Origin: an uncultured Ruminiclostridium sp.
GTDB taxonomy: Bacteria; Bacillota; Clostridia; Oscillospirales; Ruminococcaceae
DNA length: 64,000 nucleotides
Reading direction: 5' to 3'
Assembly: GCA_947624435.1 (NCBI GenBank)
Contig: CANQKE010000002.1
Coordinates: forward strand, 1 to 64,000
In this document: positions 26,965-35,658 of the stretch, piece by piece
How the letters are laid out: the number at the start of each line of letters is the position of its first letter
How positions within the stretch are numbered: the stretch's first letter is position 1
The notes under the pieces: model-generated
Database searches by the model: none
What the model was told of the DNA's origin: nothing
The model's input: only the letters and a program-made list of their open reading frames with translations
Made by a program: the position numbers and the translations under genes

Positions 26965-28089
26965 ATGAAATTAAAAAAAATCACCGCATTGATACTTACC
27001 TCCGCACTGCTCTCCGGCTGTGCGGTAAGAGAGGATTACAGCGAATATATATCCGAGCCTGTCCAGTCTGTCCAAAGTGACAGTATTTCGGAAAGCTCCG
27101 CAGATATACCGGATATTTCTATCGACGATACAACAGATGACGAGATCAGTTTTGACGAAAATTACGACCCAGACAAATACTCTATCATGGGAGCTGTCGT
27201 TAATTTTACGGATGATGAAAACATCGAATACAACGGTGAACCTATTACATGTCATGCCTCGGTAAGCGGAACTAACGGCAACACCGCCGCAATAGAACTT
27301 GGAGTATCGCTGTTTGTAAACGGCTTTCGTCAAGTGATAAGCGTAAACGGCAGCGAACCCACCGAGATGTATATAAAAACATACGAACCTGATCAGGGAG
27401 ACTTGCTGGAAATAACCTTTGACCCGAGGATACTCGAAAAGGATAAAGACGAAACTATGATGTATATTGATATTATAGAATTCTGGTTTCCTACATACGA
27501 GGACGAAACATACCATAACGACTTGAAATATATACGAGGGGCTTCTTCCGGAGGAAACTCACCGATGTATATAAATACGCCTATAACAAATTACGTATCC
27601 GGCGAGCAGGAACAAATCGAGTTGATAGAAAAAACTCCGCAAAACATGGCAAGCCACATAATCGGATACGGAGAGCCGGGTTCGAGCGGATCGTCCGGCA
27701 CTTATATCGGTATACAGCCCGCCAAAGATTACTGGGATGTTCTCAACTTTTACGTAAACGACGACAACAGCGGAGATATCTCCGCATACTCGGCATTAGA
27801 AGATAATATGACCTATCGGGTGACCTTGTTTGGCAAGGACGGAATGCTTACCTTCAACGATGGTAAAAGCTATCTTGAAATGGAAAACAAAAAGAAGACG
27901 CTTTGCTTTGCTGCCGTCAATATACCCGACTTAAAGCCGGACGATTTCATTTACGCGGTGTTCACGCCGATAAAAATGATTATAAAGAGTGATGGAATAT
28001 TCAACGAATACGGCGAAAATTATTACGGTACTACCATGACAAGCAGGTTGCTTTACGTCGCAGACCCCGGCTTGAAACAGGAGCAGTAA
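26965..28089 (+). CDS. Array lipoprotein 5
   Basis: 374 aa, lipobox LLSGC (C19). The linker matches lipoprotein 2 and the body matches lipoprotein 1 almost throughout, again a mosaic. It ends DPGLKQEQ exactly like gene 1. It is 14 bases from the ABC ATPase gene, which places the array and transporter in one operon. Confidence 0.84.
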   Translation: MKLKKITALILTSALLSGCAVREDYSEYISEPVQSVQSDSISESSADIPDISIDDTTDDEISFDENYDPDKYSIMGAVVNFTDDENIEYNGEPITCHASVSGTNGNTAAIELGVSLFVNGFRQVISVNGSEPTEMYIKTYEPDQGDLLEITFDPRILEKDKDETMMYIDIIEFWFPTYEDETYHNDLKYIRGASSGGNSPMYINTPITNYVSGEQEQIELIEKTPQNMASHIIGYGEPGSSGSSGTYIGIQPAKDYWDVLNFYVNDDNSGDISAYSALEDNMTYRVTLFGKDGMLTFNDGKSYLEMENKKKTLCFAAVNIPDLKPDDFIYAVFTPIKMIIKSDGIFNEYGENYYGTTMTSRLLYVADPGLKQEQ

Positions 28090-28103
28090 GAAAGGAACGT
28101 ATC

Positions 28104-28967
28104 ATGGAGCTTAGACTTAACGGGATAACAAAATCCTATACCAAGGGCAAAAAGCACAGGAATGCGCTGGAGGATTTCACCCTCACCATGACCGAGGGGG
28201 TGTACGGTGTTTTAGGTCCTAACGGCGCGGGAAAATCCACGCTAATAAACATCATCACCGGCATAATCTCACGGGACAGCGGCAGCATAGTCTTTGACGA
28301 CAACGGAAATCACGATTATCTGTCCCACCTCGGCTTTATGCCGCAGGGCATGGACTTTTACCGCAACTTTACCGCTAAGGACTATATCAAGTACATAATG
28401 ACGCTTAAAAAGTACAAAACGGCGGACGACAACGCTTATGCGCTTGATATACTCGGCAAGGTGAATCTGCGCGAGGACGCGGACAGGAAAATAGGCGCGT
28501 ATTCCGGCGGAATGAAACAGCGCCTGGGGATAGCACAGGCGATAATCGGAGAGCCTAAAGTGCTTATCTTCGACGAGCCGACGGCGGGACTGGACGCAAA
28601 GGAGCGCATACGCTTTCGCAACGTGATAAGCTCGCTTGCGGCGGACAAGATAGTTATTTTAGCTACCCATATCGTTACGGATATTGCCTATATAGCGAAA
28701 ACCGTCGTGCTTATGGATAAGGGGAAAATAATACAATACGGCACGCAGGAGGAGCTTTGCGCCGACGCCGCGGGCAAGGTTTGGGAGTGCGAGGCGGACA
28801 GTTCCGAGGTCATGGACTGCATGAACAGAATGCGGGTATCCAACGCCGTCAGCACCGGCGGAAAATACACACTTCGCATAATATCCGAGGACTGCCCGAT
28901 GGACGGCGCGGTAAAAGCGGAGCCGTCGCTTGAGGACGTGTGCATTTACCGCTTTGGAGATATGTGA
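28104..28967 (+). CDS. ABC transporter ATP-binding protein
   Basis: 287 aa with Walker A GPNGAGKST (38-46), signature YSGGMKQR (133-140) and Walker B LIFDEP (154-159). The layout is that of BcrA/NatA/LanF-type ATPases, which pair with ABC-2 permeases in export of antibiotics, lantibiotics or lipids, or in self-protection. An AAGGAA ribosome site precedes the ATG. The stop overlaps the ribosome-site region of the permease that follows, so coupling is expected. Confidence 0.95.
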   Translation: MELRLNGITKSYTKGKKHRNALEDFTLTMTEGVYGVLGPNGAGKSTLINIITGIISRDSGSIVFDDNGNHDYLSHLGFMPQGMDFYRNFTAKDYIKYIMTLKKYKTADDNAYALDILGKVNLREDADRKIGAYSGGMKQRLGIAQAIIGEPKVLIFDEPTAGLDAKERIRFRNVISSLAADKIVILATHIVTDIAYIAKTVVLMDKGKIIQYGTQEELCADAAGKVWECEADSSEVMDCMNRMRVSNAVSTGGKYTLRIISEDCPMDGAVKAEPSLEDVCIYRFGDM

Positions 28968-28968
28968 T

Positions 28969-30126
28969 ATGAAGCTGTTTATATACGAGCTTAAGAAAAA
29001 TATTTTCAGAGTGTCGCTGCTTGTCCTGACCGTGATACTTATGGCGGTGAATATCTATAAGGCGATGGAGGAACGGCGCTTTTTCGGAGAAACGCGAGCC
29101 GCCGCCGCTATGACCGACTATTTTGGCGGAGAGCTTAACGAGGAAAAATTTGCCGAGCTTAACGAGTATAGGGCTCGTATGGAGCAGGAGGCAAACGCAA
29201 TTGACGGATCCGAAGAGATAGAGTATGATTATGAGCGTTATATCACCGGAACAGCGGCGGGTGACGCCTCCTATGCCGAATCGGATATAAAGCCTAAGAT
29301 GGAATATGCGTACCTTTACCGCAACACCGTGCTGGACTATCTTGCGCTTGCGGACGAGAACATCGCGTTTTACGACGGTAAAAACAGCTATGAAACGAGC
29401 TATGCGCAGCTTGCAAAGCAGCTTTACAGCGGCAGGATAATAAAATCCCTCGGGCAGTACAACACGCCGAGATTATATTTCGATTACGAGTTTTCCACGC
29501 TTGCGGTGATAATACTGGTGATATTTGTTTTCTCCTCGGCGTTTTCTTCCGAGCGGGCGACCGGCACCGACAGGATAATAATTTCAAATAAGCGCTCCGG
29601 CTCGGTATTCTGGGCTAAGCATTTCACGCTGTATCTGTTTGCCGCCGCCGCGGTGATACTGTTCAGCGTTTCGGACATTATCGTTTTTGCGCAAAAGTAC
29701 GGTATAGGCACGCTCGACCAGCCGCTTTTTGCGATACAGGAATATCAGTTCACGCCGCTGAACGTCACGGTGCTGGGCGTTATGCTGATAACGCTTGTTT
29801 TAAGGATATTAGCGGTGCTGTTTGTCGGCGAGGTAATAATGGTCGTCTCCACCGTTACCAAAAACATCGGCGCATGTATAGCGCTTTCGTTCGGCGTTGT
29901 AGGAGCGCTGGTGTTGATAAGCGAGTTTATAGACCCGTATCTTTCTCCGATAAACCTTGTCAACACGCGCAGCATGTTCAAAAATCTTGACTGCTATGAT
30001 ATTTTCGGAACGGCTGTTCCCTGCCAGCTGATAACGCTGCTTATCGCTGTTGTGCTTATCTTGGCATTGCATGTAATATGCTACCTGCGCGCTGTACCGA
30101 AACGGCTTAAGGAGGCGGACAAATGA
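28969..30126 (+). CDS. ABC-2 type permease
   Basis: 385 aa from the ATG at 28969, which has GGAG about nine bases upstream and lies one base after the ATPase stop; a longer in-frame start lies within the ATPase gene. It has one N-terminal membrane segment (about 12-28), a soluble loop of roughly 150 residues, then five or six segments after residue 170. This is the usual ABC-2 layout with a large external loop. Both permeases begin MKLF(I/L)YELKK, so they are paralogous halves of one channel. It overlaps the next gene by four bases (ATGA). Confidence 0.88.
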   Translation: MKLFIYELKKNIFRVSLLVLTVILMAVNIYKAMEERRFFGETRAAAAMTDYFGGELNEEKFAELNEYRARMEQEANAIDGSEEIEYDYERYITGTAAGDASYAESDIKPKMEYAYLYRNTVLDYLALADENIAFYDGKNSYETSYAQLAKQLYSGRIIKSLGQYNTPRLYFDYEFSTLAVIILVIFVFSSAFSSERATGTDRIIISNKRSGSVFWAKHFTLYLFAAAAVILFSVSDIIVFAQKYGIGTLDQPLFAIQEYQFTPLNVTVLGVMLITLVLRILAVLFVGEVIMVVSTVTKNIGACIALSFGVVGALVLISEFIDPYLSPINLVNTRSMFKNLDCYDIFGTAVPCQLITLLIAVVLILALHVICYLRAVPKRLKEADK

Positions 30127-32015
30127 AACTGTTTCTTTATGAGCTTAAAAAAATAGCGCTTAAACAGTACGCGCTGTTTATCTTCTTAGCGGTCATAGTT
30201 GTGCAGTTGTTCTCGCTCACCTATGATAAAGGGCTTACATACGGGCTTGCCACCGAGACGGAGCGCAGCGAGTATCTTGAAACTATCCGCCCTCTCACCG
30301 GAAAGCTTAACGAGGAAAAAGAAAACATCATCATAGCAATGAAAGATGAGCTTATGCAGGCTCAGCAGGAGGAAGCCGAGATATACGACGCCTATACGAA
30401 CTGGGAATGCACCGCCGATGAGCTTAATCAAACTATAGACAGCATTAAGCCGATACTGGACAAAGAGGACATAACCGAGGCGATAACGGCACAGTATGAT
30501 TACGTCTGCGAGGATAAGGAGCACCGCGTTATACTCCCCTCCTCCGCTATACCGATAATGGACAACGATCCTATAAATTATCTTATGCTATTGGCGGTGA
30601 TATTCTGCTGTGCTTATGCCGTTATGGCGGAAAGCAGCACAAAGGGCGACCTTATGCTCAGAACTACCCCGAACGGTCAGCGCGTAACGATGGGCGCAAA
30701 GCTGATAATACTTGCGCTTTTGATAACCGTCACAAGCGTGATACTGTCCTGCGTCGATCTGATACAGCTTTCGCGGCAGCTCCCGCTCGAATACTGGGAG
30801 TATGACCTTTGTTCGCTTGCAAGATACGAATGTACGCCGTTTGATATCAGCATAATATGGGGATTTTTCTCGGTGCAGCTGCTTAAGCTTACCGGTTATC
30901 TCTTTATCGGCGCTGCGGCGATGCTCACGGCGTTTTTCACTAAAAGCTACCCCGCGTCGGTATTCCCGTACATAGCTATACCGGTAGCCGCCGATTACGT
31001 CGCGGAGGGCAAGGGGCAATCCTACTACCTGCCCACCGGACTTATAAAGGGGTACGGCTATCTTTACGGCAACGTCGGTTATTATGAGCAGACGGGACTT
31101 GCAGAGTTTTACGGTATACCGGTCTATTATACCACCGCTGTCGTGATATTCTCGGTCGCTTTCATCGCGGCGGCGTCCGTGATCATGATAGGCTTCAGCG
31201 CAAACCGCCTTAAAAAGCTAAAACACGGCGCTAAAAAAGCCGCGCTGCTCGCCTCGGTCATGGTGCTGTTGCTCAGCGGCTGCTCACAGCAGCAGAATGT
31301 TATATATAACGGTATCGTTTCTATAATAGACGGCGCTACGGAAAACAGCAGGTACACGTTTGCGATAAAGGATACTACCCCTTGGGATCAGGAAGGCGGA
31401 TATGACGGACTGCCTATCTTTCTCATAACCTATACCGATAAGGAAAGCGGGCAGGTTTACGAGATACCGAGATCCTTGCACGGGACTATTTCGATGAACA
31501 GCCAGCTTTTCGCCACTGAAAATTACCTTTACTACAGCGGAATGAATTTAGAGGACGACGAACAGTATATAGAGCGGATAAACCTCAGTGATATGTCACG
31601 GGAAAGGATATATACCATCGGCAGCGGCGAGGTGCGCTCGGCGTTCGGGCTTACCATCGACTATGACGAAGAAACTATGATACTCAGCATAAAAGAAGTT
31701 TTTTCCAACGACAAGGAATTGTTCTTTACCGACCACATGGGCAGAGTTTTTTCGGTGGACGCCTTTAAGAACCGTCGCTGCATAATCGAAGAAAACACCA
31801 AAAACGGCCTGTTCTTTGACGGGGAGAATATCTGTTACGTTACCGAAAAGCTGCGGCTTATGAGATATAACATCTCCTCCGGAAAGACCGATTCGCTGTA
31901 TGACGCTCCCATCGATCCGGATTCCCTTGCGGTGGAAAACGGGCTGCTGCATTTTGAAACGAATGGTAAAAAATACGCTGTAAATATTTCCGACTTAAGT
32001 ATTGCCGAAGAGTGA
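30123..32015 (+). CDS. ABC-2 permease fused to a lipoprotein-like domain
   Basis: 630 aa. Residues 1-360 form an ABC-2 permease like the preceding gene. A basic stretch at 361-372 leads into a hydrophobic segment ending LLLSGC (C387), which looks like a complete lipoprotein signal sequence in mid-protein. Residues 388-630 form a beta-rich soluble domain with repeated blades (LYYSGMNL, LFFTDHMGRVFSV, GLFFDGENICYV) resembling a propeller or DUF5050-type sensor. The likely origin is fusion of a permease gene with a lipoprotein gene that lost its start. The topology puts the C-terminal domain outside if segment seven crosses the membrane. The reading frame is uninterrupted. Confidence 0.85.
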   Translation: MKLFLYELKKIALKQYALFIFLAVIVVQLFSLTYDKGLTYGLATETERSEYLETIRPLTGKLNEEKENIIIAMKDELMQAQQEEAEIYDAYTNWECTADELNQTIDSIKPILDKEDITEAITAQYDYVCEDKEHRVILPSSAIPIMDNDPINYLMLLAVIFCCAYAVMAESSTKGDLMLRTTPNGQRVTMGAKLIILALLITVTSVILSCVDLIQLSRQLPLEYWEYDLCSLARYECTPFDISIIWGFFSVQLLKLTGYLFIGAAAMLTAFFTKSYPASVFPYIAIPVAADYVAEGKGQSYYLPTGLIKGYGYLYGNVGYYEQTGLAEFYGIPVYYTTAVVIFSVAFIAAASVIMIGFSANRLKKLKHGAKKAALLASVMVLLLSGCSQQQNVIYNGIVSIIDGATENSRYTFAIKDTTPWDQEGGYDGLPIFLITYTDKESGQVYEIPRSLHGTISMNSQLFATENYLYYSGMNLEDDEQYIERINLSDMSRERIYTIGSGEVRSAFGLTIDYDEETMILSIKEVFSNDKELFFTDHMGRVFSVDAFKNRRCIIEENTKNGLFFDGENICYVTEKLRLMRYNISSGKTDSLYDAPIDPDSLAVENGLLHFETNGKKYAVNISDLSIAEE

Positions 32016-32040
32016 TGAAATTCTCACGATAGATAACGAA

Positions 32041-32070
32041 AATCCCCCGATTTTAATCAATCGGGGGATT
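32041..32070. terminator. Bidirectional terminator between convergent operons
   Basis: AATCCCCCGATT and AATCGGGGGATT form a perfect 12-bp stem. It ends the lipoprotein/ABC operon (plus) and the spoVA operon (minus), whose stop codon is six bases away. Confidence 0.85.
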
Positions 32071-32075
32071 TAATG

Positions 32076-32453
32076 TTATTCCTGTCTTGTCCTGTCGGTA
32101 CGTTTGAAGATAAGCGCCACCGCAAGGCCGAACACTATCGCGGCGGTAACGCCGGCGGCACAGGCGGTGAAGCCTCCGGTAAATATTCCGAGCAAGCCGT
32201 CCTTATCTATAGCCTCGCGCATTCCTTTTGCTAACATACTTCCGAATCCGGCAAGCGGAACGGTAGCGCCCGCTCCGGCGAAATCTATTATAGGCTGATA
32301 CCAGCCCAGCGCACCGAGTACCGTTCCCGCAACGACATAAGATACTAAAATACGCGCGGGGGTAAGCTTTGTAAGGTCGATAAGCACCTGCCCTATCGCG
32401 CAGATAAAACCGCCTACCAAAAACGCTTTGAGGTATTCTATAAAAATTTCCAT
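32076..32453 (-). CDS. spoVAE: Stage V sporulation protein AE
   Basis: 125 aa, nearly all hydrophobic, with four membrane segments and the family segments GGFICAIGQ and GAGATVPLAGFG. SpoVA proteins form the channel that moves dipicolinic acid into the forespore and out at germination. The ATG at 32451-32453 has GGGGGAAAATATT upstream; a longer frame to 32519 overlaps spoVAD. It is 13 bases after spoVAD. Confidence 0.93.
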   Translation of the reverse strand: MEIFIEYLKAFLVGGFICAIGQVLIDLTKLTPARILVSYVVAGTVLGALGWYQPIIDFAGAGATVPLAGFGSMLAKGMREAIDKDGLLGIFTGGFTACAAGVTAAIVFGLAVALIFKRTDRTRQE

Positions 32454-32466
32454 AATATTTTCCCCC

Positions 32467-33480
32467 TTATAAAGTATCGGATATTTCCACCACATGAGAA
32501 ATGCCGGGTATACTTTCACCCTGCTGTGACATAGTAGTGGACATCAGCGCGCCGGTCGCGGCAAAAAGTACGTTGTGCAGCTTTCCCTCCGCTATCTGAG
32601 GCAGGATATGTGCGCAAAGCACTGACGCGCTGCACCCGCAGCCGGAACCTCCCGCGTGTACGTCCTGCTTTTCCCTGTCGTAAAGCATAAGCCCGCAGTC
32701 CTTATGAACGCGGCTTATATCTATCCCGCGCTTTTCAAAAAGCTCATGCAGGATATCGGTGCCGACCTGTCCGAGATCTCCGGTAAATATGCCGTCGTAT
32801 TCGTCCGGCGTGCGTTTAAGATTTTCCATATGCCTTGACAGGCTGTCATAAGCCGCACCCGCCATCGCAGCTCCCATATTATTAGCGTCCTTTACGCCCA
32901 TATCGGTTATTTTTCCGGCAGTAACAGCCTTTATAAACGGAGGCTTGTCGGCGGATTTAGTGATACAGCAGCCGGACGCGGTAGCCGTCCACTGCGCGGT
33001 AGGCGGACGCACGCCGCCGTAATTTATCGGGAAACGGAACTGCCGCTCCGCCGAGCAAAAGTGCGACGAGGTTATCGCCGCGAAATAATATCCCAGCCGC
33101 ATATCCGCGTACAGCGACGCTAACATCAGGCTTTCCGCCATTGTAGAACACGCGCCGTACAATCCTATAAACGGCGTGTCGCTGTCCCTCAGCCCGTATG
33201 CCGAGCCGGTGCATTGATTGAGCAGATCGCCCGCAAAGATAACGCTGATATCCTGCTTTTGCAGCTTTCCCTTGCTAAGCGCTATTTCAAAAGCATACTG
33301 CTGAAGCTTGCTCTCCGCCTTTTCCCAGGTTTTCTCGCCAAGCTCCGCGCCCTGTGAGATATAGTCAAAACACTGTCCGAGCGGGCCTTCGCCCTCCATT
33401 TTTCCGACCGCCGCCGCGTACGAGCAGGCAGACGCGCCGTTACTCAGCCGGATAGTGCCGTCTTTTATATATTCAGCCAT
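32467..33480 (-). CDS. spoVAD: Stage V sporulation protein AD
   Basis: 337 aa with the thiolase-like fold of SpoVAD, including GACSTMAESLMLAS and DLGQVGTDIL. It binds dipicolinic acid on the membrane surface and feeds the SpoVAC/AE channel. AGGAGGAATT precedes the ATG. Located between spoVAC and spoVAE, the conserved clostridial order. Confidence 0.95.
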   Translation of the reverse strand: MAEYIKDGTIRLSNGASACSYAAAVGKMEGEGPLGQCFDYISQGAELGEKTWEKAESKLQQYAFEIALSKGKLQKQDISVIFAGDLLNQCTGSAYGLRDSDTPFIGLYGACSTMAESLMLASLYADMRLGYYFAAITSSHFCSAERQFRFPINYGGVRPPTAQWTATASGCCITKSADKPPFIKAVTAGKITDMGVKDANNMGAAMAGAAYDSLSRHMENLKRTPDEYDGIFTGDLGQVGTDILHELFEKRGIDISRVHKDCGLMLYDREKQDVHAGGSGCGCSASVLCAHILPQIAEGKLHNVLFAATGALMSTTMSQQGESIPGISHVVEISDTL

Positions 33481-33497
33481 AATTCCTCCTATAAAAA

Positions 33498-33947
33498 TTA
33501 TGAAAAAAATCCGTAGATATAATAAATGATACCGTAAATAAACGCAGCGGCTATGCCGTAAACTATTACCGGTCCGGCAATGACGAACATTTTTGCGCCG
33601 GTGCCCAGCACATAGCCCTCTGTCTTGAATTCCAGCGCGGGAGATACCACCGCGTTTGCAAATCCGGTTATCGGCACGAGAGTACCCGCGCCGCCGTGCT
33701 TTGCTATCCTGCCGTACCAGCCGAATCCGGTGAACAGCGCGCTTAAAAATACCAGCGTTATCGAGGTGTACGCCGACGCCTGGTCAAAATCCAGACCGGC
33801 AAGCTGCTGATACATATTGAGGAAAAATTCCCCGATGCAACAGATAAGTCCGCCTATCAAAAACGCCATTGGTATCGTTATATACATTTTCGACGAGCCG
33901 GCGTGCTTTTTAGCCGTCTGCTCATATTCTTTTTTTGAAATATCCAT
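33498..33947 (-). CDS. spoVAC: Stage V sporulation protein AC
   Basis: 149 aa with four or more membrane segments and the segments PMAFLIGGLICCIGE and GTLVPITGFANAVVSPA shared with SpoVAE. In Bacillus, SpoVAC behaves as a mechanosensitive dipicolinate channel. The ATG at 33945-33947 follows AAGGAGCATATC; the longer frame to 34040 is not supported. First gene of the operon, expected to be expressed in the forespore, but I could not pick out a clear sigma-G promoter. Confidence 0.93.
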   Translation of the reverse strand: MDISKKEYEQTAKKHAGSSKMYITIPMAFLIGGLICCIGEFFLNMYQQLAGLDFDQASAYTSITLVFLSALFTGFGWYGRIAKHGGAGTLVPITGFANAVVSPALEFKTEGYVLGTGAKMFVIAGPVIVYGIAAAFIYGIIYYIYGFFS

Positions 33948-33984
33948 GATATGCTCCTTTTTTGGTTTTCTTACAATATTATCA

Positions 33985-34023
33985 GAAAAAACCGCGCCGT
34001 TATAAGAGGAAAAAAACGGCGCG
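33985..34023 (-). terminator. Terminator-like hairpin upstream of spoVAC
   Basis: On the minus strand CGCGCCGTT and AACGGCGCG (33993-34023) form a perfect stem followed by GTTTTTTC. It points into spoVAC, so it would stop antisense transcripts leaving the divergent promoter region, or act as an attenuator if a promoter lies further upstream. Confidence 0.6.
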
Positions 34024-34029
34024 CTGCAA

Positions 34030-34058
34030 TTGACAGACAAGCAAAAATATGGTATACT
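34030..34058 (+). promoter_or_regulatory. Promoter of the phosphoglycerate mutase gene
   Basis: Consensus TTGACA (34030-34035), 17 bases, TATACT (34053-34058), about 48 bases before the ATG. Confidence 0.8.
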
Positions 34059-34105
34059 GATTCATATAAAAAATCAAATAAACAAAAGAAAGAAAGTGAC
34101 CTTTA

Positions 34106-35305
34106 ATGAAATATGTTGTTCTGCTTTGCGACGGTATGGCAGACCTGCCGCGCGAGGATATCGGCGGCACTCCGATGAGCAAAGCCGACAAGCCCAACAT
34201 GGATAAGCTGGCAAAAATTTCCCGCGTGGGTCTGGTAAAGACTGTCGCCGACGAGCTTAAACCCGGCAGCGACGTTGCAAACCTCTCGGTGCTTGGGTAC
34301 GACCCGGCAATATACTATTCCGGAAGAAGTCCGCTGGAGGCGGGAAGCATCGGAATAGACATGAAGCCGACCGACGTTTCTTTTAGAACGAACTTAGTAA
34401 CGCTGTCAGACGAGCCCGCATACGAGGACAAAACGATGGTGGATTACTGTGCGGACGATATCTCTACCGCGGAGGCTGCGGAGCTTATAAAATACATAGA
34501 CGAAAAATTGGGAACAGATGAATTCAGCTTTTACAGCGGCGTAAGCTACCGTCACTGCCTTATCTGGGATAACGGCACGCTGGACATCGGCAAGCTTACT
34601 CCCCCGCACGATATAACCGGAAAACCAATAAAGAACTATCTCGGCGCTAACGAAAACGGCAAGCCGCTTATCGAGATGATGAAGAAAAGCTACGACCTGC
34701 TCAAAGATCATCCGGTAAATAAAAAACGTATCGAACGCGGACTTCGTCCGGCAAACAGTATATGGTTCTGGGGCGAGGGCGTGCGCAAGGAGCTTACTCC
34801 GTTTTATGAGAAATACGGCAAGCATGCCGCAATGATCTCGGCGGTAGATTTGCTCAAGGGTATCGGCAAATTCACCGGCATGGACGTTATCAACGTTGAG
34901 GGCGCTACCGGATATATTGACACGAATTTTGACGGCAAGGCCGAGGCCGCGGTAGACGCTCTGAAAAGCGGCAAGGATTTCGTCTATATCCATGTAGAAG
35001 CCCCGGACGAATGCGGACACCGCTTTGAAATACAAAACAAGATAAAGTCCATTGAGCTTATAGATAAAAAGATACTCGGTAAGATATTAGAGGAGTTTGA
35101 GGGTGAGGATATCAAGATACTGATATGTCCCGACCACCCCACTCCGCTGGAGCTCAGGACTCATACCAACGCTCCGGTGCCGTTCATGATATACGACAGC
35201 ACCAAAAAGCTTAACGGCGTGGATAACTTCTGTGAAGAAAGCGCCGCAAAAACAGGTGATTTCGTTCCTTTAGGTCATGAACTTATGAATGAATTTCTTA
35301 AATAA
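34106..35305 (+). CDS. apgM: Cofactor-independent phosphoglycerate mutase, archaeal type (ApgM)
   Basis: 399 aa, the size of the archaeal-type enzyme and shorter than the roughly 510-aa GpmI. The alkaline-phosphatase superfamily metal sites are visible: CDGMAD near residue 9, the GSDVANLSVLGYDP segment near 54-67, and DECGHR and CPDHPTP in the C-terminal part. It interconverts 3- and 2-phosphoglycerate in glycolysis. Single-gene unit with promoter and terminator. Confidence 0.92.
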   Translation: MKYVVLLCDGMADLPREDIGGTPMSKADKPNMDKLAKISRVGLVKTVADELKPGSDVANLSVLGYDPAIYYSGRSPLEAGSIGIDMKPTDVSFRTNLVTLSDEPAYEDKTMVDYCADDISTAEAAELIKYIDEKLGTDEFSFYSGVSYRHCLIWDNGTLDIGKLTPPHDITGKPIKNYLGANENGKPLIEMMKKSYDLLKDHPVNKKRIERGLRPANSIWFWGEGVRKELTPFYEKYGKHAAMISAVDLLKGIGKFTGMDVINVEGATGYIDTNFDGKAEAAVDALKSGKDFVYIHVEAPDECGHRFEIQNKIKSIELIDKKILGKILEEFEGEDIKILICPDHPTPLELRTHTNAPVPFMIYDSTKKLNGVDNFCEESAAKTGDFVPLGHELMNEFLK

Positions 35306-35314
35306 CATCATAAA

Positions 35315-35346
35315 CAAAAACCGCGCGGCCGCGCGGTTTTTGTTTT
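35315..35346. terminator. Bidirectional terminator
   Basis: AAAAACCGCGCG and CGCGCGGTTTTT form a near-perfect palindromic stem with A- and T-runs. It separates apgM (plus) from the DUF2508 gene (minus), whose stop lies at the edge of it. Confidence 0.9.
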
Positions 35347-35590
35347 AGAAAATATCTTCAATTCTTATATCCGTTTTGATATTGCGGGAGGTTTTGATAA
35401 GATGGTTAAGGCTTATCATAAGAGCCTTTTCCTCATAGATCAGAGCGTCTATCTGATCCGGATCGGACTCCATATTAAACAGCTGCCTCACCTTTTCCAG
35501 GCGGTTCTGCAAATATGTAAGCCGCGTCCTGTATTCCGCAAACTCCCGATACCCTGCATTCTCTTCTTTTTTCCGGAATATGGCTGTCAT
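35345..35590 (-). CDS. DUF2508 (YaaL-like) small protein
   Basis: 81 aa, charged and helical. The central pattern of aromatic/Leu spacing followed by LFNMESDPDQIDALIY matches the DUF2508/YaaL family, usually found beside recR and bofA in Bacillus; those genes are not here. A GAGGGG ribosome site lies upstream. Function is unknown in the family. Confidence 0.7.
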   Translation of the reverse strand: MTAIFRKKEENAGYREFAEYRTRLTYLQNRLEKVRQLFNMESDPDQIDALIYEEKALMISLNHLIKTSRNIKTDIRIEDIF

Positions 35591-35658
35591 TCATCCCGCC
35601 CCTCTCAATTTATTTCAGTAATTATATATGAGAGAATCGGGACAAATATACATGTAAT

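Noticed and set aside
22570-27516. Long minus-strand open frames opposite the lipoprotein genes
   Set aside because: They shadow the plus-strand genes, recur because the genes are paralogous, and lack ribosome sites and signal logic.
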